64,000 nt of DNA from Caproiciproducens galactitolivorans (GCF_026672255.1 NZ_JAPOHA010000008.1:39368-103367), one strand, 5' to 3'. Counted from the stretch's first letter, positions 34,090-44,080 are shown. The notes: generated from the sequence alone by a model not told the origin. Translations and numbers: made by a program.

Positions 34090-36414
34090 ATGATAAAAGC
34101 AAAGTCGGGGCGCATCAGCTTTACGGCGGCTGCACTGGATCCCACAAAAGCAGTTGCCAGACAGCTTGTTTATTTTACGGTGGGGCTGCTCTGCTCCCGT
34201 GGGCTTGTGTTCGGCAAATATGCGCCGTTTGGGGTTGCGGCGGTTGCGGCGTTTCCTTATGCGGGGCTGTGGAGTACCGTATTGGGCAGCGCGGCGGGGT
34301 ATCTGCTGCCTTCCGCGGCAAACGTACCGGTACATTACCTGGCCGCGGTTTTGGCCGCCGCGGCGATCCGCTGGACGCTGAACGACATGATGAAGCTGAA
34401 GATGCACGCTATTTTTGCGCCGCTGGTCGCTTTTCTGCCCATGCTTGCAACGGCAATGGCAATCGTGTTTGTCAACGGTTCGGGTTCGGCGTCTGTCGCT
34501 ATGTATATCGCGGAAGCCCTTCTCGCCGGCGGCGTGGCGTACTTCTTTACCCGTACGTCGGAGGTGATCGTCTCCGGCAGGGGCGCGGGCGAAATGAATG
34601 CGCAGGAAATCACGTGCGCGGCGCTGTCGGCGGGTATGCTGCTGCTTCCGCTTTCCAATCTTGCGATTGGCCCGGTTTCCCTCGGAAGGGTTCTGGCGAT
34701 TATCGCCGTTCTGTTTGCCGCACATTACGGCGGGGTTTCCGGCGGAAGTGTGGCGGGCATCGCGGCGGGGATCGTTTTCAGCCTTTCCACCTCCGGGCTC
34801 AATTACCTTTCCGGCGCCTATGCTTTGGGCGGCTTGATGGCCGGTGTGTTTTCGCCGGTTGGGCGGCTCGCGTCGGTTGTCGCGTTTATTTTCTCCAATG
34901 CGGTGGCTTCTTTACAGGTCGGCAATCAGGAAAAGGTGATCGGGGGACTTTATGAGGTTATGGCGGCGACCGTCCTGTATATGCTGATTCCGCAGAAGGT
35001 CGGCGCCCCGCTGATCGGCCTTTTCTCCCGCGCGGACGACGCCTCGCGCACGGACGGGCTGCGCCGGTCCGTAATCATGAAGCTCGACTACGCCGCAAAG
35101 GCGCTGGGCAGTGTTTCGGATTCGGTGGAAGAGGTTTCCAAAAAGCTGTATTCCGCCTGTTCGCCCGATATCAATGGGGTGTACAAGCGTACCATTGATG
35201 ATGTTTGCTGTAATTGCGGGCTGAAGGTTTACTGCTGGGAACGGAATTATAATGACAGCATGAATTCCTTTAACGATCTGACGGAAAAATTGCGGGGGAA
35301 GGGTGAAGTCGACAAGGACGATTTCAGCGCGCAGTTTGCTTCCCATTGCAGCAGGCTGGCTACCATGGTGGATTCCGTAAACAGTCATTACCGGGAATTC
35401 TCCATTAAGGACGCGGCGGAAAGCCGCGCGCAGCAGGTGCGGAGCATGGTTGCCGACCAGTTCGCAACGACCAGCAACCTCCTGGAGGATATGGCGGCCG
35501 AGCTGGAGCTTTACGAACAGTTCGATTTCAACGCCGCGCAGAAGGTCGGTGAAGTTTTGCGCGGCGCGGGGATCCTGCCGATCGATATCAGCTGCCGTGT
35601 GGACCGTTTCAGCCGCATGTCGATCGAAATTATCGCCGCGCAGGCGGAGAGCGTCCGCCTGAATAAGGCGGAACTTACCGATGAAATTTCACGCGTGTGC
35701 GACCGTGTGTTCCAGCAGCCCTGCATCAGTTTGGTGAAGGGGAAATGCCGCCTGCAAATGGTGGAACGCCCGCTTTTCCGTGTACAGACCGGCTGCGCCC
35801 AGCATTCGTGCGCAAATAAGCAGATCTGCGGCGACAGTTGGGAAAGCTTTTCCGACGGAAACGGCCGCCAGATCGTATTGATCAGCGACGGAATGGGTAC
35901 GGGCGGACGCGCCGCGGTGGATGGCGCAATGGCCACCGGTATCCTGTCGCGCCTTATCAAAGCGGGAATCGGGTTTGACGCCGCGCTGAAAATTGTAAAT
36001 TCCGCGTTGATGGTGAAATCGGGCGACGAGTCGCTCGCAACGATTGATTTGGCTGCGCTCGACCTTTTCAGCGGCAATCTCGAATTTATGAAGGCGGGAG
36101 CGCCCGTCAGTATTTTGCGTAAATCCGGTCGTGCGGTTGTGATTGATGCTCCCAGTCTGCCGATCGGAATTTTAAATGACATCAACTTTACCAAGTCCTC
36201 CGATAGCCTTGGCAGTGGCGATCTGCTGGTGCTTCTTTCCGACGGTGCGCTTGCAGCCGGCGACGATTGGATCTGTGATACGGTGGAAAGATGGAGCGGT
36301 CAGGTTCCGCAGGAGCTTGCCGAAGAAATCGTAACACAGGCAATCGCCCGCCGCGCCGACGGCCATGACGATGATATCACCGTTCTGGTCATGAAGGTAA
36401 AGGAAAGCGAATGA
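34090..36414 (+). CDS. spoIIE: Stage II sporulation protein E (SpoIIE serine phosphatase)
   Basis: A 774-residue membrane phosphatase that dephosphorylates the anti-anti-sigma factor SpoIIAA and so switches on SigF in the forespore. Seen: about ten N-terminal membrane segments (residues 20-300), a central region with a conserved Cys group (CCNCGLKVYCW), and a C-terminal PP2C-type domain from about 555 (LISDGMGTGGRAA, LLSDGAL, GHDDDITVLVMKV with metal-binding aspartates). ATG at 34090 is preferred because GGTGA lies 6 bases upstream; an ATG 15 bases earlier lacks an SD. Its presence is strong evidence of a spore former. Confidence 0.95.
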   Translation: MIKAKSGRISFTAAALDPTKAVARQLVYFTVGLLCSRGLVFGKYAPFGVAAVAAFPYAGLWSTVLGSAAGYLLPSAANVPVHYLAAVLAAAAIRWTLNDMMKLKMHAIFAPLVAFLPMLATAMAIVFVNGSGSASVAMYIAEALLAGGVAYFFTRTSEVIVSGRGAGEMNAQEITCAALSAGMLLLPLSNLAIGPVSLGRVLAIIAVLFAAHYGGVSGGSVAGIAAGIVFSLSTSGLNYLSGAYALGGLMAGVFSPVGRLASVVAFIFSNAVASLQVGNQEKVIGGLYEVMAATVLYMLIPQKVGAPLIGLFSRADDASRTDGLRRSVIMKLDYAAKALGSVSDSVEEVSKKLYSACSPDINGVYKRTIDDVCCNCGLKVYCWERNYNDSMNSFNDLTEKLRGKGEVDKDDFSAQFASHCSRLATMVDSVNSHYREFSIKDAAESRAQQVRSMVADQFATTSNLLEDMAAELELYEQFDFNAAQKVGEVLRGAGILPIDISCRVDRFSRMSIEIIAAQAESVRLNKAELTDEISRVCDRVFQQPCISLVKGKCRLQMVERPLFRVQTGCAQHSCANKQICGDSWESFSDGNGRQIVLISDGMGTGGRAAVDGAMATGILSRLIKAGIGFDAALKIVNSALMVKSGDESLATIDLAALDLFSGNLEFMKAGAPVSILRKSGRAVVIDAPSLPIGILNDINFTKSSDSLGSGDLLVLLSDGALAAGDDWICDTVERWSGQVPQELAEEIVTQAIARRADGHDDDITVLVMKVKESE

Positions 36415-36420
36415 TTCCGG

Positions 36421-36446
36421 ACAGCCTCGTTTCTTACGGGGCTGTT
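36421..36446 (+). terminator. Terminator after spoIIE
   Basis: CAGCC-T-CGT / ACG-G-GGCTG around TTCTT, then TTTT, starting 7 bases after the stop. The rest of 36447-36606 shows no gene. Confidence 0.75.
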
Positions 36447-36606
36447 TTCATCCGCAGACACCCGTACGTTTCCATCCTTGAAACTTTTCCGCGAAACAGT
36501 TTTTTCCGATTCCGATGCTCCTTCCGCACTTTTGTGATGCTGCGCCAAAGTACGGAAGGAGGCCGGGAAAATATCCTGCCGATTTATTAAAAAATTGATA
36601 CAATAC

Positions 36607-36635
36607 TTGATTATTCTCCATTCCTGGTGTAAGAT
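36607..36635 (+). promoter_or_regulatory. Promoter candidate for the DUF4309 lipoprotein
   Basis: TTGATT (36607-36612), 17 bases, TAAGAT (36630-36635). Confidence 0.5.
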
Positions 36636-36726
36636 AATGCTACTTTCCAGCCCGAATACTCGGTCTTATTTGGAAACGGGCAAATGGGGGAAAGTTCAAC
36701 CTTTTTAACTACGGGAGGTGCTTATT

Positions 36727-37398
36727 ATGATTACACAATTCAAAAAAATTCTTGCATCCGTAACGGCCCTGGCGCTGTTGTCCGCTTCTTTTGCCGGCTG
36801 CTCTCATCCGCAGTCCTCCGGGAGCCAGGTTCCGGCTTCGTCGCCGGTTTCTGCGCAGGCTTCTTCTTCCCCGGCCAATCCAGCCGCTTCTTCCAGCGTT
36901 GCATCAGCGGAAACTTCTTCCAAGCCGGTGGATGAACAGACAGCTCTGCTGCAGGACATGCAGAAAGCGGCAAAGCAGGGCAAGGTACTGGATATCCCGT
37001 TTTCCGTAAAAACGAACGTAATTGAAGACGTTCAGCAAAAATGGGGCAAGGAAGATAAATCCGAATATATTGCGTCCGCAAAAGGAATATACAATACCTA
37101 CTCCAAGCATAACGCGGTTTTCGGTTTTAACAAAGGCGATCAGCTTTTTGAAGTTCGCACGCTCGACGGCAAATGGAAGGACCTTACGCTTTCCAAAGTG
37201 AAGGAAGTCCTCGGAAAACCCGATCATGATGTAAAGTACGGAAAAGACGAAATCATCGGGTATGTTGCAAGCAAAGATTATAAAATTTTACTCGTATTCC
37301 CGGCAGACGGGGATAATCCGAAACTCGACCACTATTCCGTCCTTTATCCGCAGGGCACCGTCAACTCCATGGCGGGCGACCCGGGCAGACAATGGTAA
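36727..37398 (+). CDS. YjgB-like (DUF4309) lipoprotein
   Basis: A 223-residue exported lipoprotein. Signal peptide with lipobox FAGC (Cys25), a long Ser/Ala/Pro linker (26-65), then a folded domain (about 70-223) with GKVLDIPFSVKTNVIEDVQ and YNTYSKHNAVFGFNKG...EVRTLDGKW, the pattern of the YjgB/DUF4309 family. The ATG follows GGGAGGTG; the GTG inside that site is not a likely start. The family function is unknown. It is a single gene with its own promoter and two downstream hairpins. Confidence 0.8.
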   Translation: MITQFKKILASVTALALLSASFAGCSHPQSSGSQVPASSPVSAQASSSPANPAASSSVASAETSSKPVDEQTALLQDMQKAAKQGKVLDIPFSVKTNVIEDVQQKWGKEDKSEYIASAKGIYNTYSKHNAVFGFNKGDQLFEVRTLDGKWKDLTLSKVKEVLGKPDHDVKYGKDEIIGYVASKDYKILLVFPADGDNPKLDHYSVLYPQGTVNSMAGDPGRQW

Positions 37399-37407
37399 AA
37401 TAGAAAG

Positions 37408-37434
37408 AGGCCGCCGCGAAATGAACGGCGGCCT
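37408..37434 (+). terminator. First hairpin after the DUF4309 gene
   Basis: AGGCCGCCG / CGGCGGCCT with a 9-base loop, then GTGTTGTTTT. A strong stem with an imperfect T tract. Confidence 0.75.
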
Positions 37435-37479
37435 GTGTTGTTTTCGGAGGTAAGGGTTACATATTTTATTTAAATAGGG

Positions 37480-37517
37480 AAGGAACCCTCTCCCAAGCCG
37501 GGAAAGGGTTCCTTTTT
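37480..37517. terminator. Terminator between converging genes
   Basis: AAGGAACCC (37480-37488) and GGGTTCCTT (37506-37514), followed on the plus strand by TTT. It stops both the lipoprotein and dfx transcripts. Confidence 0.85.
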
Positions 37518-37523
37518 ACGGTT

Positions 37524-37913
37524 TTATGAAATTTCCGTCATCCAAAGGCCGTGGAGATTGCAATACGCATACGCTGCAACCGCCTCATCGTCTACAAGCT
37601 CAAAAGTTGCTTCCGGCTTGTCCCCCGGATGAAGAGCTTTGCGCTGACCGCCGTTTTTGGTCTCGAGATAAATCCACTCTATGTAGTGGGCTTCCAGCAT
37701 GGGATGTTCAACGCTGCCGACCTTAACCGTTACGGTATTGCCGGAGACATTTACGACAGGGAGATGTTTTTCGTGCGCGGCCTCGACAGTGTTCGGGACC
37801 AACTCTGTCATCGGCTCCCCGCAGCAGATCATAGAGACTCCGCTGTTGTAAATCATACCGACAAAATTTCCGCAGTGCTTACAAAGATAGAATTTTACAT
37901 TTTTGTTTGCCAT
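37524..37913 (-). CDS. dfx: Desulfoferrodoxin (superoxide reductase)
   Basis: A 129-residue two-iron superoxide reductase that reduces superoxide to peroxide in anaerobes. Seen: N-terminal desulforedoxin-like rubredoxin site C11-x2-C14 and C30-C31, then the catalytic centre II ligands EKH (48-50), His70, His76, Cys118 and His121 (CNLHGLW). The lysine and glutamate of EKH are the known activity-assisting residues. AGGAGG lies 8 bases before the ATG. It is monocistronic. Confidence 0.97.
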   Translation of the reverse strand: MANKNVKFYLCKHCGNFVGMIYNSGVSMICCGEPMTELVPNTVEAAHEKHLPVVNVSGNTVTVKVGSVEHPMLEAHYIEWIYLETKNGGQRKALHPGDKPEATFELVDDEAVAAYAYCNLHGLWMTEIS

Positions 37914-38124
37914 AATACAACCTCCTTTATGTCTTTTATTCCTATATTATAACATGACCGCCCAGAATAAGGAATACGATATTTCGAATATTTTTTTAGA
38001 ACATTTCCCAGGGAAATTATCAGGTTTTACTATGAATAAATGACAATTATGTTAACCTCGTTGCATTGAATGCGGAAAAATGATAAAATTAATTTATCCC
38101 GTGAAATCTAGGGGTGAATATGAA

Positions 38125-39741
38125 ATGATAAAAAGATTTACGGCAGGATTTCTCTGCCTTATGATACTGTTTTCCTTTTCCGCCTGCGGCAGGAGGGAGC
38201 CGAAGAACGCCAATAAAAAAATCAGTTATTCCCTGTCGGCCGAACCAAAAACGCTTGACCCGCAGATCGCCACGGACAACTCGTCCATCATTGCGGTGGA
38301 AGCGCTTTTTGAGGGGCTTGCGCGCCTTGATGAGAATAACCGGCCCTATCCCGGCGCTGCGGAAAAATGGGTAAGCAGTGACAACGACACGGTTTTTACG
38401 TTCACTTTACGCAGCAATGCGAAGTGGTCGGACGGGAAAACGCCCGTAACCGCCGGCGATTTTGTCTATGCGTTCCGGCGCGCGCTTTCTCCGCAGACCG
38501 GTTCGGCTACCTGTTCCCGGATGTTCTGCATTCAGAATGCGCGGGAAGTAAACGCCGGTTCGGTTTCGCCGGATCGCCTGGGGGTAACGGCGGCGGATGA
38601 TCATACGCTGATTGTGCGGTTAAACTATTCCTACCCGGATTTTCCGGCGATTACCGCCTCTGCGGTTTTTATGCCCTGCAATCAAAAATTCTTTGAGAGT
38701 GCGTCCGGCCGTTATGGGCTGGAGAACAAATATCTGCTCGGAAACGGTCCGTTTGAAATTGACGGGAAATACGGCTGGGATCACGGGAAATATTTGAATC
38801 TGGTGCGTTCTGCAAGTTATACGGGAAGTATAAAACCACTGCCTTCCAACATAAGGTTTACAATTGAAGGCAAGGATACGGCTATTACCGATCCGATTTC
38901 CGCGCTGAAAACCGGCACGGTAGACGCCATTGCCATTCCGTCCGACAAGGTTGCGGCGGCCAAGGCGGCGGAGTGTACCATTTCTTCTTTTGAAGATACG
39001 ACCTGGGGCCTTTGCTTTAATACGAAATCGGATATCATGAAAAACAAAAATATCCGCCGCGCGTTTTTACAGGCTCTTGACCGGAGTAAAATTTTAAAGC
39101 ACCTTCCGGCAAATGTGAATCCCGCCGAGGATATTATCGCGCCGTCCACAACCCTGCTTGGGAAAAATTACCGCAGTCTGGCCGGAAGCGGTTCTTTCTA
39201 TCTGAAACAGGATAAAAATCCCACCGCCCTTTGGAATGCGGGGATCAGCGAACTTTCCAAACCGGATGTAAAGAGCATCAGCATTATTTGCCCGAACGAT
39301 CCCAACGTAAAACTGATGCTGAATGATATGATCGCTACGTGGAACACAAAGTTTAACAACTATTTTAATATGGAGCCGCTTGATAACGCGCAGCTTACGG
39401 CGCGGATTGCGTCCGGGAATTATCAGGTCGCCCTGTGCCCGATCTGTCCGCACAGCGAGGGTCCGCTGGCCGTACTGTCTTTATTTAAGAGCGGCGTCGA
39501 AGAGAACCCCGCCAAATTAAGCGACCCCACCTACGACGCCATGCTTGCGGACGCGGAAAAGGGCAGCGGCAGCGGTTCCGCCGCGTCGTTTGTCGCCGCG
39601 GAGAAGTATCTGAATGAACTCGGCGTGTTTTATCCTTTATATTATGAAAAACACTACTACGCCTGTGCAAAAGGCGTTTCCGGAATTGTTTTCCATCCGT
39701 ATAACACGGGCGTGGATTTTATTCGCGCAGGAAAAAGCTAA
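38125..39741 (+). CDS. Oligopeptide-binding lipoprotein (OppA/DppA family)
   Basis: A 538-residue solute-binding protein of family 5. Signal peptide with lipobox FSAC (Cys21). Seen: EPKTLDPQIATDNSS, the family signature region ALFEGLARLDENNRPYPGAAEKW near 70-90, and KWSDGKTPVTAGDFVYAFRRAL near 115-135. ATG at 38125 follows AGGGGTGA; the upstream start at 38080 has no SD and would push the signal peptide inward. No permease or ATPase genes are adjacent, so it is an orphan receptor that may work with a distant Opp system or bind a peptide signal. Confidence 0.9.
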   Translation: MIKRFTAGFLCLMILFSFSACGRREPKNANKKISYSLSAEPKTLDPQIATDNSSIIAVEALFEGLARLDENNRPYPGAAEKWVSSDNDTVFTFTLRSNAKWSDGKTPVTAGDFVYAFRRALSPQTGSATCSRMFCIQNAREVNAGSVSPDRLGVTAADDHTLIVRLNYSYPDFPAITASAVFMPCNQKFFESASGRYGLENKYLLGNGPFEIDGKYGWDHGKYLNLVRSASYTGSIKPLPSNIRFTIEGKDTAITDPISALKTGTVDAIAIPSDKVAAAKAAECTISSFEDTTWGLCFNTKSDIMKNKNIRRAFLQALDRSKILKHLPANVNPAEDIIAPSTTLLGKNYRSLAGSGSFYLKQDKNPTALWNAGISELSKPDVKSISIICPNDPNVKLMLNDMIATWNTKFNNYFNMEPLDNAQLTARIASGNYQVALCPICPHSEGPLAVLSLFKSGVEENPAKLSDPTYDAMLADAEKGSGSGSAASFVAAEKYLNELGVFYPLYYEKHYYACAKGVSGIVFHPYNTGVDFIRAGKS

Positions 39742-39771
39742 AGGCAGCTTTACGCAATAGCCGTAGGAACG

Positions 39772-39809
39772 AAAGAAAGGCTTCCACCCGCGGGCTGAAG
39801 CCTTTCTTT
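39772..39809. terminator. Bidirectional terminator
   Basis: AAAGAAAGGCTTC (39772-39784) / GAAGCCTTTCTTT (39797-39809) with a 12-base loop between converging genes. Confidence 0.85.
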
Positions 39810-39848
39810 GTATGCGAGACCACCGGCTTGCCGGTGAGTGTCGATAAA

Positions 39849-40280
39849 TTACATGCCGTAGAACTCTTCGGCGGTTAAAATCTGGATGCCGCCCGCAGTA
39901 AGGGCGTCTACCGCCGTTTTACTGTCCTTTACACGCAGGATAACATATGCCTTTCCGCTTTTACGGCTGATAAACGCATACATATATTCCACGTCGATTC
40001 CGCTGTCCGCGAGAGTCCGCATGGCTTTGGAAAACGCGCCCGGAACGTCGTCGATCCCCATAGCGATCACATTGGTAAGGGAAACGGTGAGCCCCGCCTT
40101 TTTCAGCGCGGAAACCGCGTCGTCGGGCCGGTTTACAATCAGGCGAAGAATTCCAAAATCACTGGTATCCGCAACCGATATCGCCCGGATATCAATGTCC
40201 GCCGCCGCGAGAACCTCGGTAATTTCCGCAAGACGGCCCGATTTATTCTCGATAAATATGGAAAGCTGCTGAATTTGCAT
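39849..40280 (-). CDS. Tandem ACT-domain protein of the aryl-CoA cluster
   Basis: A 143-residue protein built of two ACT domains (about 1-68 and 72-140; IQQLSIFIENKSGRLAEITEVL and a second GAFSKAMRTLADSGIDVEYM). ACT domains bind amino acids. Such proteins often follow paaK-like ligase genes in anaerobes, suggesting it senses an aromatic amino acid and tunes the pathway (inference). GGGAGG precedes the ATG. It lies 39 bases after paaK in the ior operon. Confidence 0.88.
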   Translation of the reverse strand: MQIQQLSIFIENKSGRLAEITEVLAAADIDIRAISVADTSDFGILRLIVNRPDDAVSALKKAGLTVSLTNVIAMGIDDVPGAFSKAMRTLADSGIDVEYMYAFISRKSGKAYVILRVKDSKTAVDALTAGGIQILTAEEFYGM

Positions 40281-40319
40281 TGCAATTCCTCCCTATGTTT
40301 TCTTTATCCTATTCTATCG

Positions 40320-41624
40320 TTAAACTTTACGGTTATCAATGACTCTTTTCGCCTTGCCGTCGGTGCGGGGAATCGACTTTGGTTCCAGCAGCCGGACTTT
40401 AGCGACAACATTGAGCGTGGATTGCAATGCGTTCGAGATCTTGCGGCTCATATCCTCCAGATCACGCACGGTGTCGGAGAACGTTTCCTCGTTTATTTCA
40501 ACCTGTACTTCCATGGTGTCAAGGTTATTTACGCGGTCGATGACAATCTGATAATTCGGCGCCATGCCAAGGTTCAGGAGCACGCTTTCAATCTGGGAGG
40601 GGAATACGTTGATGCCGCGGATAATCAGCATGTCGTCCGTTCTTCCCTTCGGCTTTTCCATGCGCACGAAGGTGCGCCCGCATTCGCACGCGGAGTGGTC
40701 GAGGCGGCAGATATCCTTGGTACGGTAGCGCAGAAGCGGCAGCGCCTCCTTACCGATGCAGGTGAAGACCAGTTCGCCGTATTCGCCGTCCGGTACCGGT
40801 TCGCCCGTTTCGGGGCTGATGACTTCGGGGTAGAACATATCCTCGTTGATATGCATTCCGTGCTGCATCGCGCATTCGCTTGCAACGCCCGGCCCGGCGA
40901 TTTCGGAAAGCCCGTAAATATCGTAGGCCTTAATGGCCAGCAGGCGCTCGATTTCCCTGCGCATGTTTTCCGTCCAAGGCTCCGCGCCGAAAATACCCGC
41001 GCGCAGCTTCAGGCTTTTGGGGTCGACCCCCGTGTCCCGCATGGTTTCACCGATATACATGGCGTAGGAAGGCGTGCAGCAAAGAATGTCGGAACCGAAA
41101 TCCTGCATGATCATAATCTGGCGCTTTGTATTTCCGGTGGATACCGGAATGGCGGTGGCGCCGAGTCTTTCCGCGCCGTAATGAATCCCCATGCCGCCGG
41201 TGAAAAGACCGTAGCCATAGGAAATGTGGACGGAATCGGATTTTGTACCGCCTGCCGATGCAATGCAGCGGGCGGCGCAGCGAGCCCAGACGTCGATGTC
41301 GTTTTTCGTGTAGCCGACAACGGTCTGCTTTCCGGTCGTGCCGGAGGAGGCGTGCACGCGCACCAGTTCTTCCTTCGGTACGGCGAACATACCGAAGGGA
41401 TAGGTGTCGCGCAGATCGGCTTTATACGTAAACGGGAGCTTGGGGACGTCGTCAACCGAACGGATATCCCCCGGCAAAAGCCCCATCTCATCAAAGCGTT
41501 TTTTATAGATCGGAACATGGTTGTAGCAGCGTTCCACCATGTTTACCAGTTTTTTGGACTGTATATAACGCAGAACTTCGCGTGAAGCGCATTCAAGCTC
41601 CGGTTCGAAATAATTTCCCTGCAT
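40320..41624 (-). CDS. paaK: Phenylacetate-CoA ligase family protein
   Basis: A 434-residue AMP-forming ligase. Seen: the ATP-binding loop SSGTTGK (93-99), [10 protein letters not shown] near 248, YRTKDI near 310, and a C-terminal [20 protein letters not shown]. Next to indolepyruvate oxidoreductase genes, PaaK-like ligases interconvert aryl-acetyl-CoA and arylacetate, which in the energy-yielding direction would recover ATP (inference). It starts 2 bases after the iorB stop, using GGGGGA within the end of iorB. Confidence 0.92.
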   Translation of the reverse strand: MQGNYFEPELECASREVLRYIQSKKLVNMVERCYNHVPIYKKRFDEMGLLPGDIRSVDDVPKLPFTYKADLRDTYPFGMFAVPKEELVRVHASSGTTGKQTVVGYTKNDIDVWARCAARCIASAGGTKSDSVHISYGYGLFTGGMGIHYGAERLGATAIPVSTGNTKRQIMIMQDFGSDILCCTPSYAMYIGETMRDTGVDPKSLKLRAGIFGAEPWTENMRREIERLLAIKAYDIYGLSEIAGPGVASECAMQHGMHINEDMFYPEVISPETGEPVPDGEYGELVFTCIGKEALPLLRYRTKDICRLDHSACECGRTFVRMEKPKGRTDDMLIIRGINVFPSQIESVLLNLGMAPNYQIVIDRVNNLDTMEVQVEINEETFSDTVRDLEDMSRKISNALQSTLNVVAKVRLLEPKSIPRTDGKAKRVIDNRKV

Positions 41625-41626
41625 TT

Positions 41627-42223
41627 TTAATCCCCCAATTCGCTTTCCTGTGCGCCGTAGCCCAGTTCAAATGCTTTCAGGTTCATATCCACGAATTTTG
41701 CGGGTACGGTGGCTTTGATGGTGTCGATCCAGACTTGCTTGTCAATGGAAAGGCGTTTGGCCGCCGCGCCGATCAGCACAATGTTGACCGCTTTGACGGA
41801 ACCCGCCTGTTCCGCGAGCTTCAGCGCGTTGAAAGCAACAACCTTTGCGCCCTGCGCCTGCACGGACTTGATCACATTTTCGGGGTAGACGGCCGAGCCG
41901 GTAACAACGGGTATGGGGTCGATCTGCTGCGTATTTACAACAACGGTCCCGTCTGTTTTCAGCCACGGGAGAAAACGCGCGGCCTCCAGCGCTTCAAACG
42001 CGAGAAGGATATCTGCCTCGCCTTTTTCAATTATGGGGGAATAGACTTTATCGCCGTAGCGGACGTAGGTAACGACCGAACCGCCGCGCTGGCTCATTCC
42101 GTGTACCTCCGACACTTTTACGTCCGCTCCGCAGCTCAGCATGGCGCTTCCGAGAACGCGGCTCGCGAGCAGGGTGCCCTGGCCGCCGACGCCGACAATC
42201 ATTACGCTTTTTACCTGATTCAT
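41627..42223 (-). CDS. iorB: Indolepyruvate ferredoxin oxidoreductase beta subunit
   Basis: A 198-residue gamma-domain-type subunit. Seen: [19 protein letters not shown] (7-25) and [20 protein letters not shown], both standard in IorB. With IorA it oxidatively decarboxylates aryl-pyruvates from Trp, Phe and Tyr to aryl-acetyl-CoA, reducing ferredoxin. Its ATG overlaps the iorA stop (ATGA), with GAGGAGG upstream. Confidence 0.95.
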   Translation of the reverse strand: MNQVKSVMIVGVGGQGTLLASRVLGSAMLSCGADVKVSEVHGMSQRGGSVVTYVRYGDKVYSPIIEKGEADILLAFEALEAARFLPWLKTDGTVVVNTQQIDPIPVVTGSAVYPENVIKSVQAQGAKVVAFNALKLAEQAGSVKAVNIVLIGAAAKRLSIDKQVWIDTIKATVPAKFVDMNLKAFELGYGAQESELGD

Positions 42224-43962
42224 GCTTTTGCCTCCTCTGTTGTAATCGCGCCCTTTGCGCAAAGGCTTGTGCAGACGCCGCAGCCGACGCACTGCGTACG
42301 GTCAATGGAAGCCTTGCCGTTTTTCATGCTGATTGCAGGGCATCCGATGGAAAGGCACGCGCGGCAGCCAACGCACTTTTCCTCTTTCACAACGAGCGAG
42401 GGCTTGTGTTTTACATATTTCAAAAGGGCGCAGGGCCTGCGGCTGATAATAACCGACGGGCCGTCCGCCTCCAGTTCTTCCTTTAACGCGGCCTGCGTTT
42501 CCTTCAGATTGTAAGGGTCGCAGACGCGTACACGCGCAATGCCGATGGATTTGCAAAGCGCCTCCAAATCCACGGCGCTGGTCGGGTCGCCCTTGATGGT
42601 GTAGCCCGTGGTCGGGTTCTGCTGGTGCCCGGTCATTCCGGTAATGGAGTTGTCCAGAATAATCACCACGGAATTGCTCCGGTTGTAGGCGATATCGATC
42701 AGTCCGGTTATGCCGGAGTGGATAAAGGTGGAATCGCCGATGACGGCAACGCTTTTCTTTTCCGACTCGGTGCCGCGCGCCTTGTTGAAGCCGTGCAGCC
42801 CTGAAACGGAAGCACCCATGCAGACGCAGGTGTCGATCGCGCTGAGCGGGGCGGAGGCGCCCAGTGTGTAGCAGCCGATGTCGCCGCTGACGAAGACCTT
42901 GGCTCTTTTCAAAGCAAAGAAAAGTCCGCGGTGCGGGCAGCCGCAGCACATAACCGGAGGACGCACCGGAACATCCTCTTGAACGGCTAGCGTCTCCGGC
43001 TCAGTATGCAGCATGCACCTGCGGATTACATGCTGCGAAAATTCGCCGCAGCGGGGGAATACGTCTTTTCCCATCACCGCGATGCCGTTTTTGCGGCAGA
43101 AGGTTTCGATCACATCGTCGAGTTCTTCAATAACATAAAGCTTGTCCACGGTTGCCGCGAATTTTTTGATCAGCTCCGCCGGAAGGGGATTGACCATTCC
43201 CAATTTCAGATAGGAAACGGTGTCGCCGAGGGCTTCCTTTGCGTACTGGTAAACAATACCGGCGCAGATGACCCCGGTTTTGGAATGGTTGTCTTCGATT
43301 TTATTGATCTCGCAGGTTTCCGCCCAGGCGGCGAGTTTTTTTGTCCGCTCTTCAACGGAAACATGCTTTGGCTTTGCAAAAGCGGGGAGCATGACGTTCT
43401 TTGCCGGATTTTTTATGTAAGGCTTTAACGCAAGCTCCTGCCGCTGCCCGGGTTCCACAATACTGCGGGAATGCGAAACACGGGTGGTAAGGCGGAGCAT
43501 GACCGGCGTGTCGAAATCTTCCGAAAGGGAATAAGCCAGCTTTGTAAAATCACGGCATTCCGCAGAGTCGGAAGGTTCCAGCATCGGCAGCTTTGCGGCG
43601 ATGGCATAATTGCGCGAATCCTGTTCGTTCTGCGAGGAATGGAGCCCCGGGTCGTCGGCCACGCCGAAAACCATGCCGCCGTTTACTCCTATGTAAGACA
43701 TTGTAAAGAGCGGGTCGGCCGCAACGTTCAGCCCGACATGCTTCATGCCGCAGAAAGAGCGCGCGCCGCCGAAGGAAGCGCCCGCGGCGACCTCGGCCGC
43801 TACTTTTTCGTTTGGCGCCCATTCGCAGAAAATTTCGTCAAATTTTGAGGCGGCTTCGGTGATTTCCGTGCTCGGCGTGCCCGGATAGCTGGAGACTACC
43901 TTAACGCCGGCTTCGTAAAGTCCCTGGGCGACCGCTTCATTGCCCAGCAGCAGTTCTTTCAT
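42220..43962 (-). CDS. iorA: Indolepyruvate ferredoxin oxidoreductase alpha subunit
   Basis: A 580-residue subunit. Seen: N-terminal pyruvate-oxidoreductase-like domain (LGNEAVAQGLYEAGVKVVSSYPGTPSTEI), a TPP-binding domain with GDIGCYTLG, GDSTFIHSGITG and ILDNSITGMTGHQ, and a C-terminal pair of 4Fe-4S sites (CVGCRACLSIGCP and CVGCGVCTSLC, about 528-567). GGAGGAAA lies before the ATG. First gene of ior-paaK-ACT. It implies amino-acid fermentation with ferredoxin reduction. Confidence 0.96.
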   Translation of the reverse strand: MKELLLGNEAVAQGLYEAGVKVVSSYPGTPSTEITEAASKFDEIFCEWAPNEKVAAEVAAGASFGGARSFCGMKHVGLNVAADPLFTMSYIGVNGGMVFGVADDPGLHSSQNEQDSRNYAIAAKLPMLEPSDSAECRDFTKLAYSLSEDFDTPVMLRLTTRVSHSRSIVEPGQRQELALKPYIKNPAKNVMLPAFAKPKHVSVEERTKKLAAWAETCEINKIEDNHSKTGVICAGIVYQYAKEALGDTVSYLKLGMVNPLPAELIKKFAATVDKLYVIEELDDVIETFCRKNGIAVMGKDVFPRCGEFSQHVIRRCMLHTEPETLAVQEDVPVRPPVMCCGCPHRGLFFALKRAKVFVSGDIGCYTLGASAPLSAIDTCVCMGASVSGLHGFNKARGTESEKKSVAVIGDSTFIHSGITGLIDIAYNRSNSVVIILDNSITGMTGHQQNPTTGYTIKGDPTSAVDLEALCKSIGIARVRVCDPYNLKETQAALKEELEADGPSVIISRRPCALLKYVKHKPSLVVKEEKCVGCRACLSIGCPAISMKNGKASIDRTQCVGCGVCTSLCAKGAITTEEAKA

Positions 43963-44017
43963 AGTATTTCCTCCTCAGATCATATTGGCGGATTATAAAG
44001 CATGAAATTAAAACGCA

Positions 44018-44043
44018 CCGCATCAGAGAAGACCCTGATGCGG
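44018..44043 (-). terminator. Leader hairpin before iorA (possible attenuator)
   Basis: CCGCATCAG / CTGATGCGG with an 8-base loop. On the minus strand it is followed by TGCGTTTTAATTT. It lies between the predicted ior promoter and iorA, so it could stop part of the transcripts. Confidence 0.55.
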
Positions 44044-44068
44044 TTCATACCATGCTATTCCATTTCAC

Positions 44069-44080
44069 CGATTTAAATCG
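44069..44080. promoter_or_regulatory. Palindrome at the ior start point
   Basis: A perfect 12-base palindrome CGATTTAAATCG at about +8 to +19 of the predicted ior transcript. It is a candidate operator for an unknown regulator. Confidence 0.45.

Noticed and set aside
40275-41585. 436-codon plus-strand frame opposite paaK
   Set aside because: Long antisense frame arising from GC-rich codon use of paaK. Protein composition (many Gly, His, Arg, Ala) matches no family and paaK motifs are clear.
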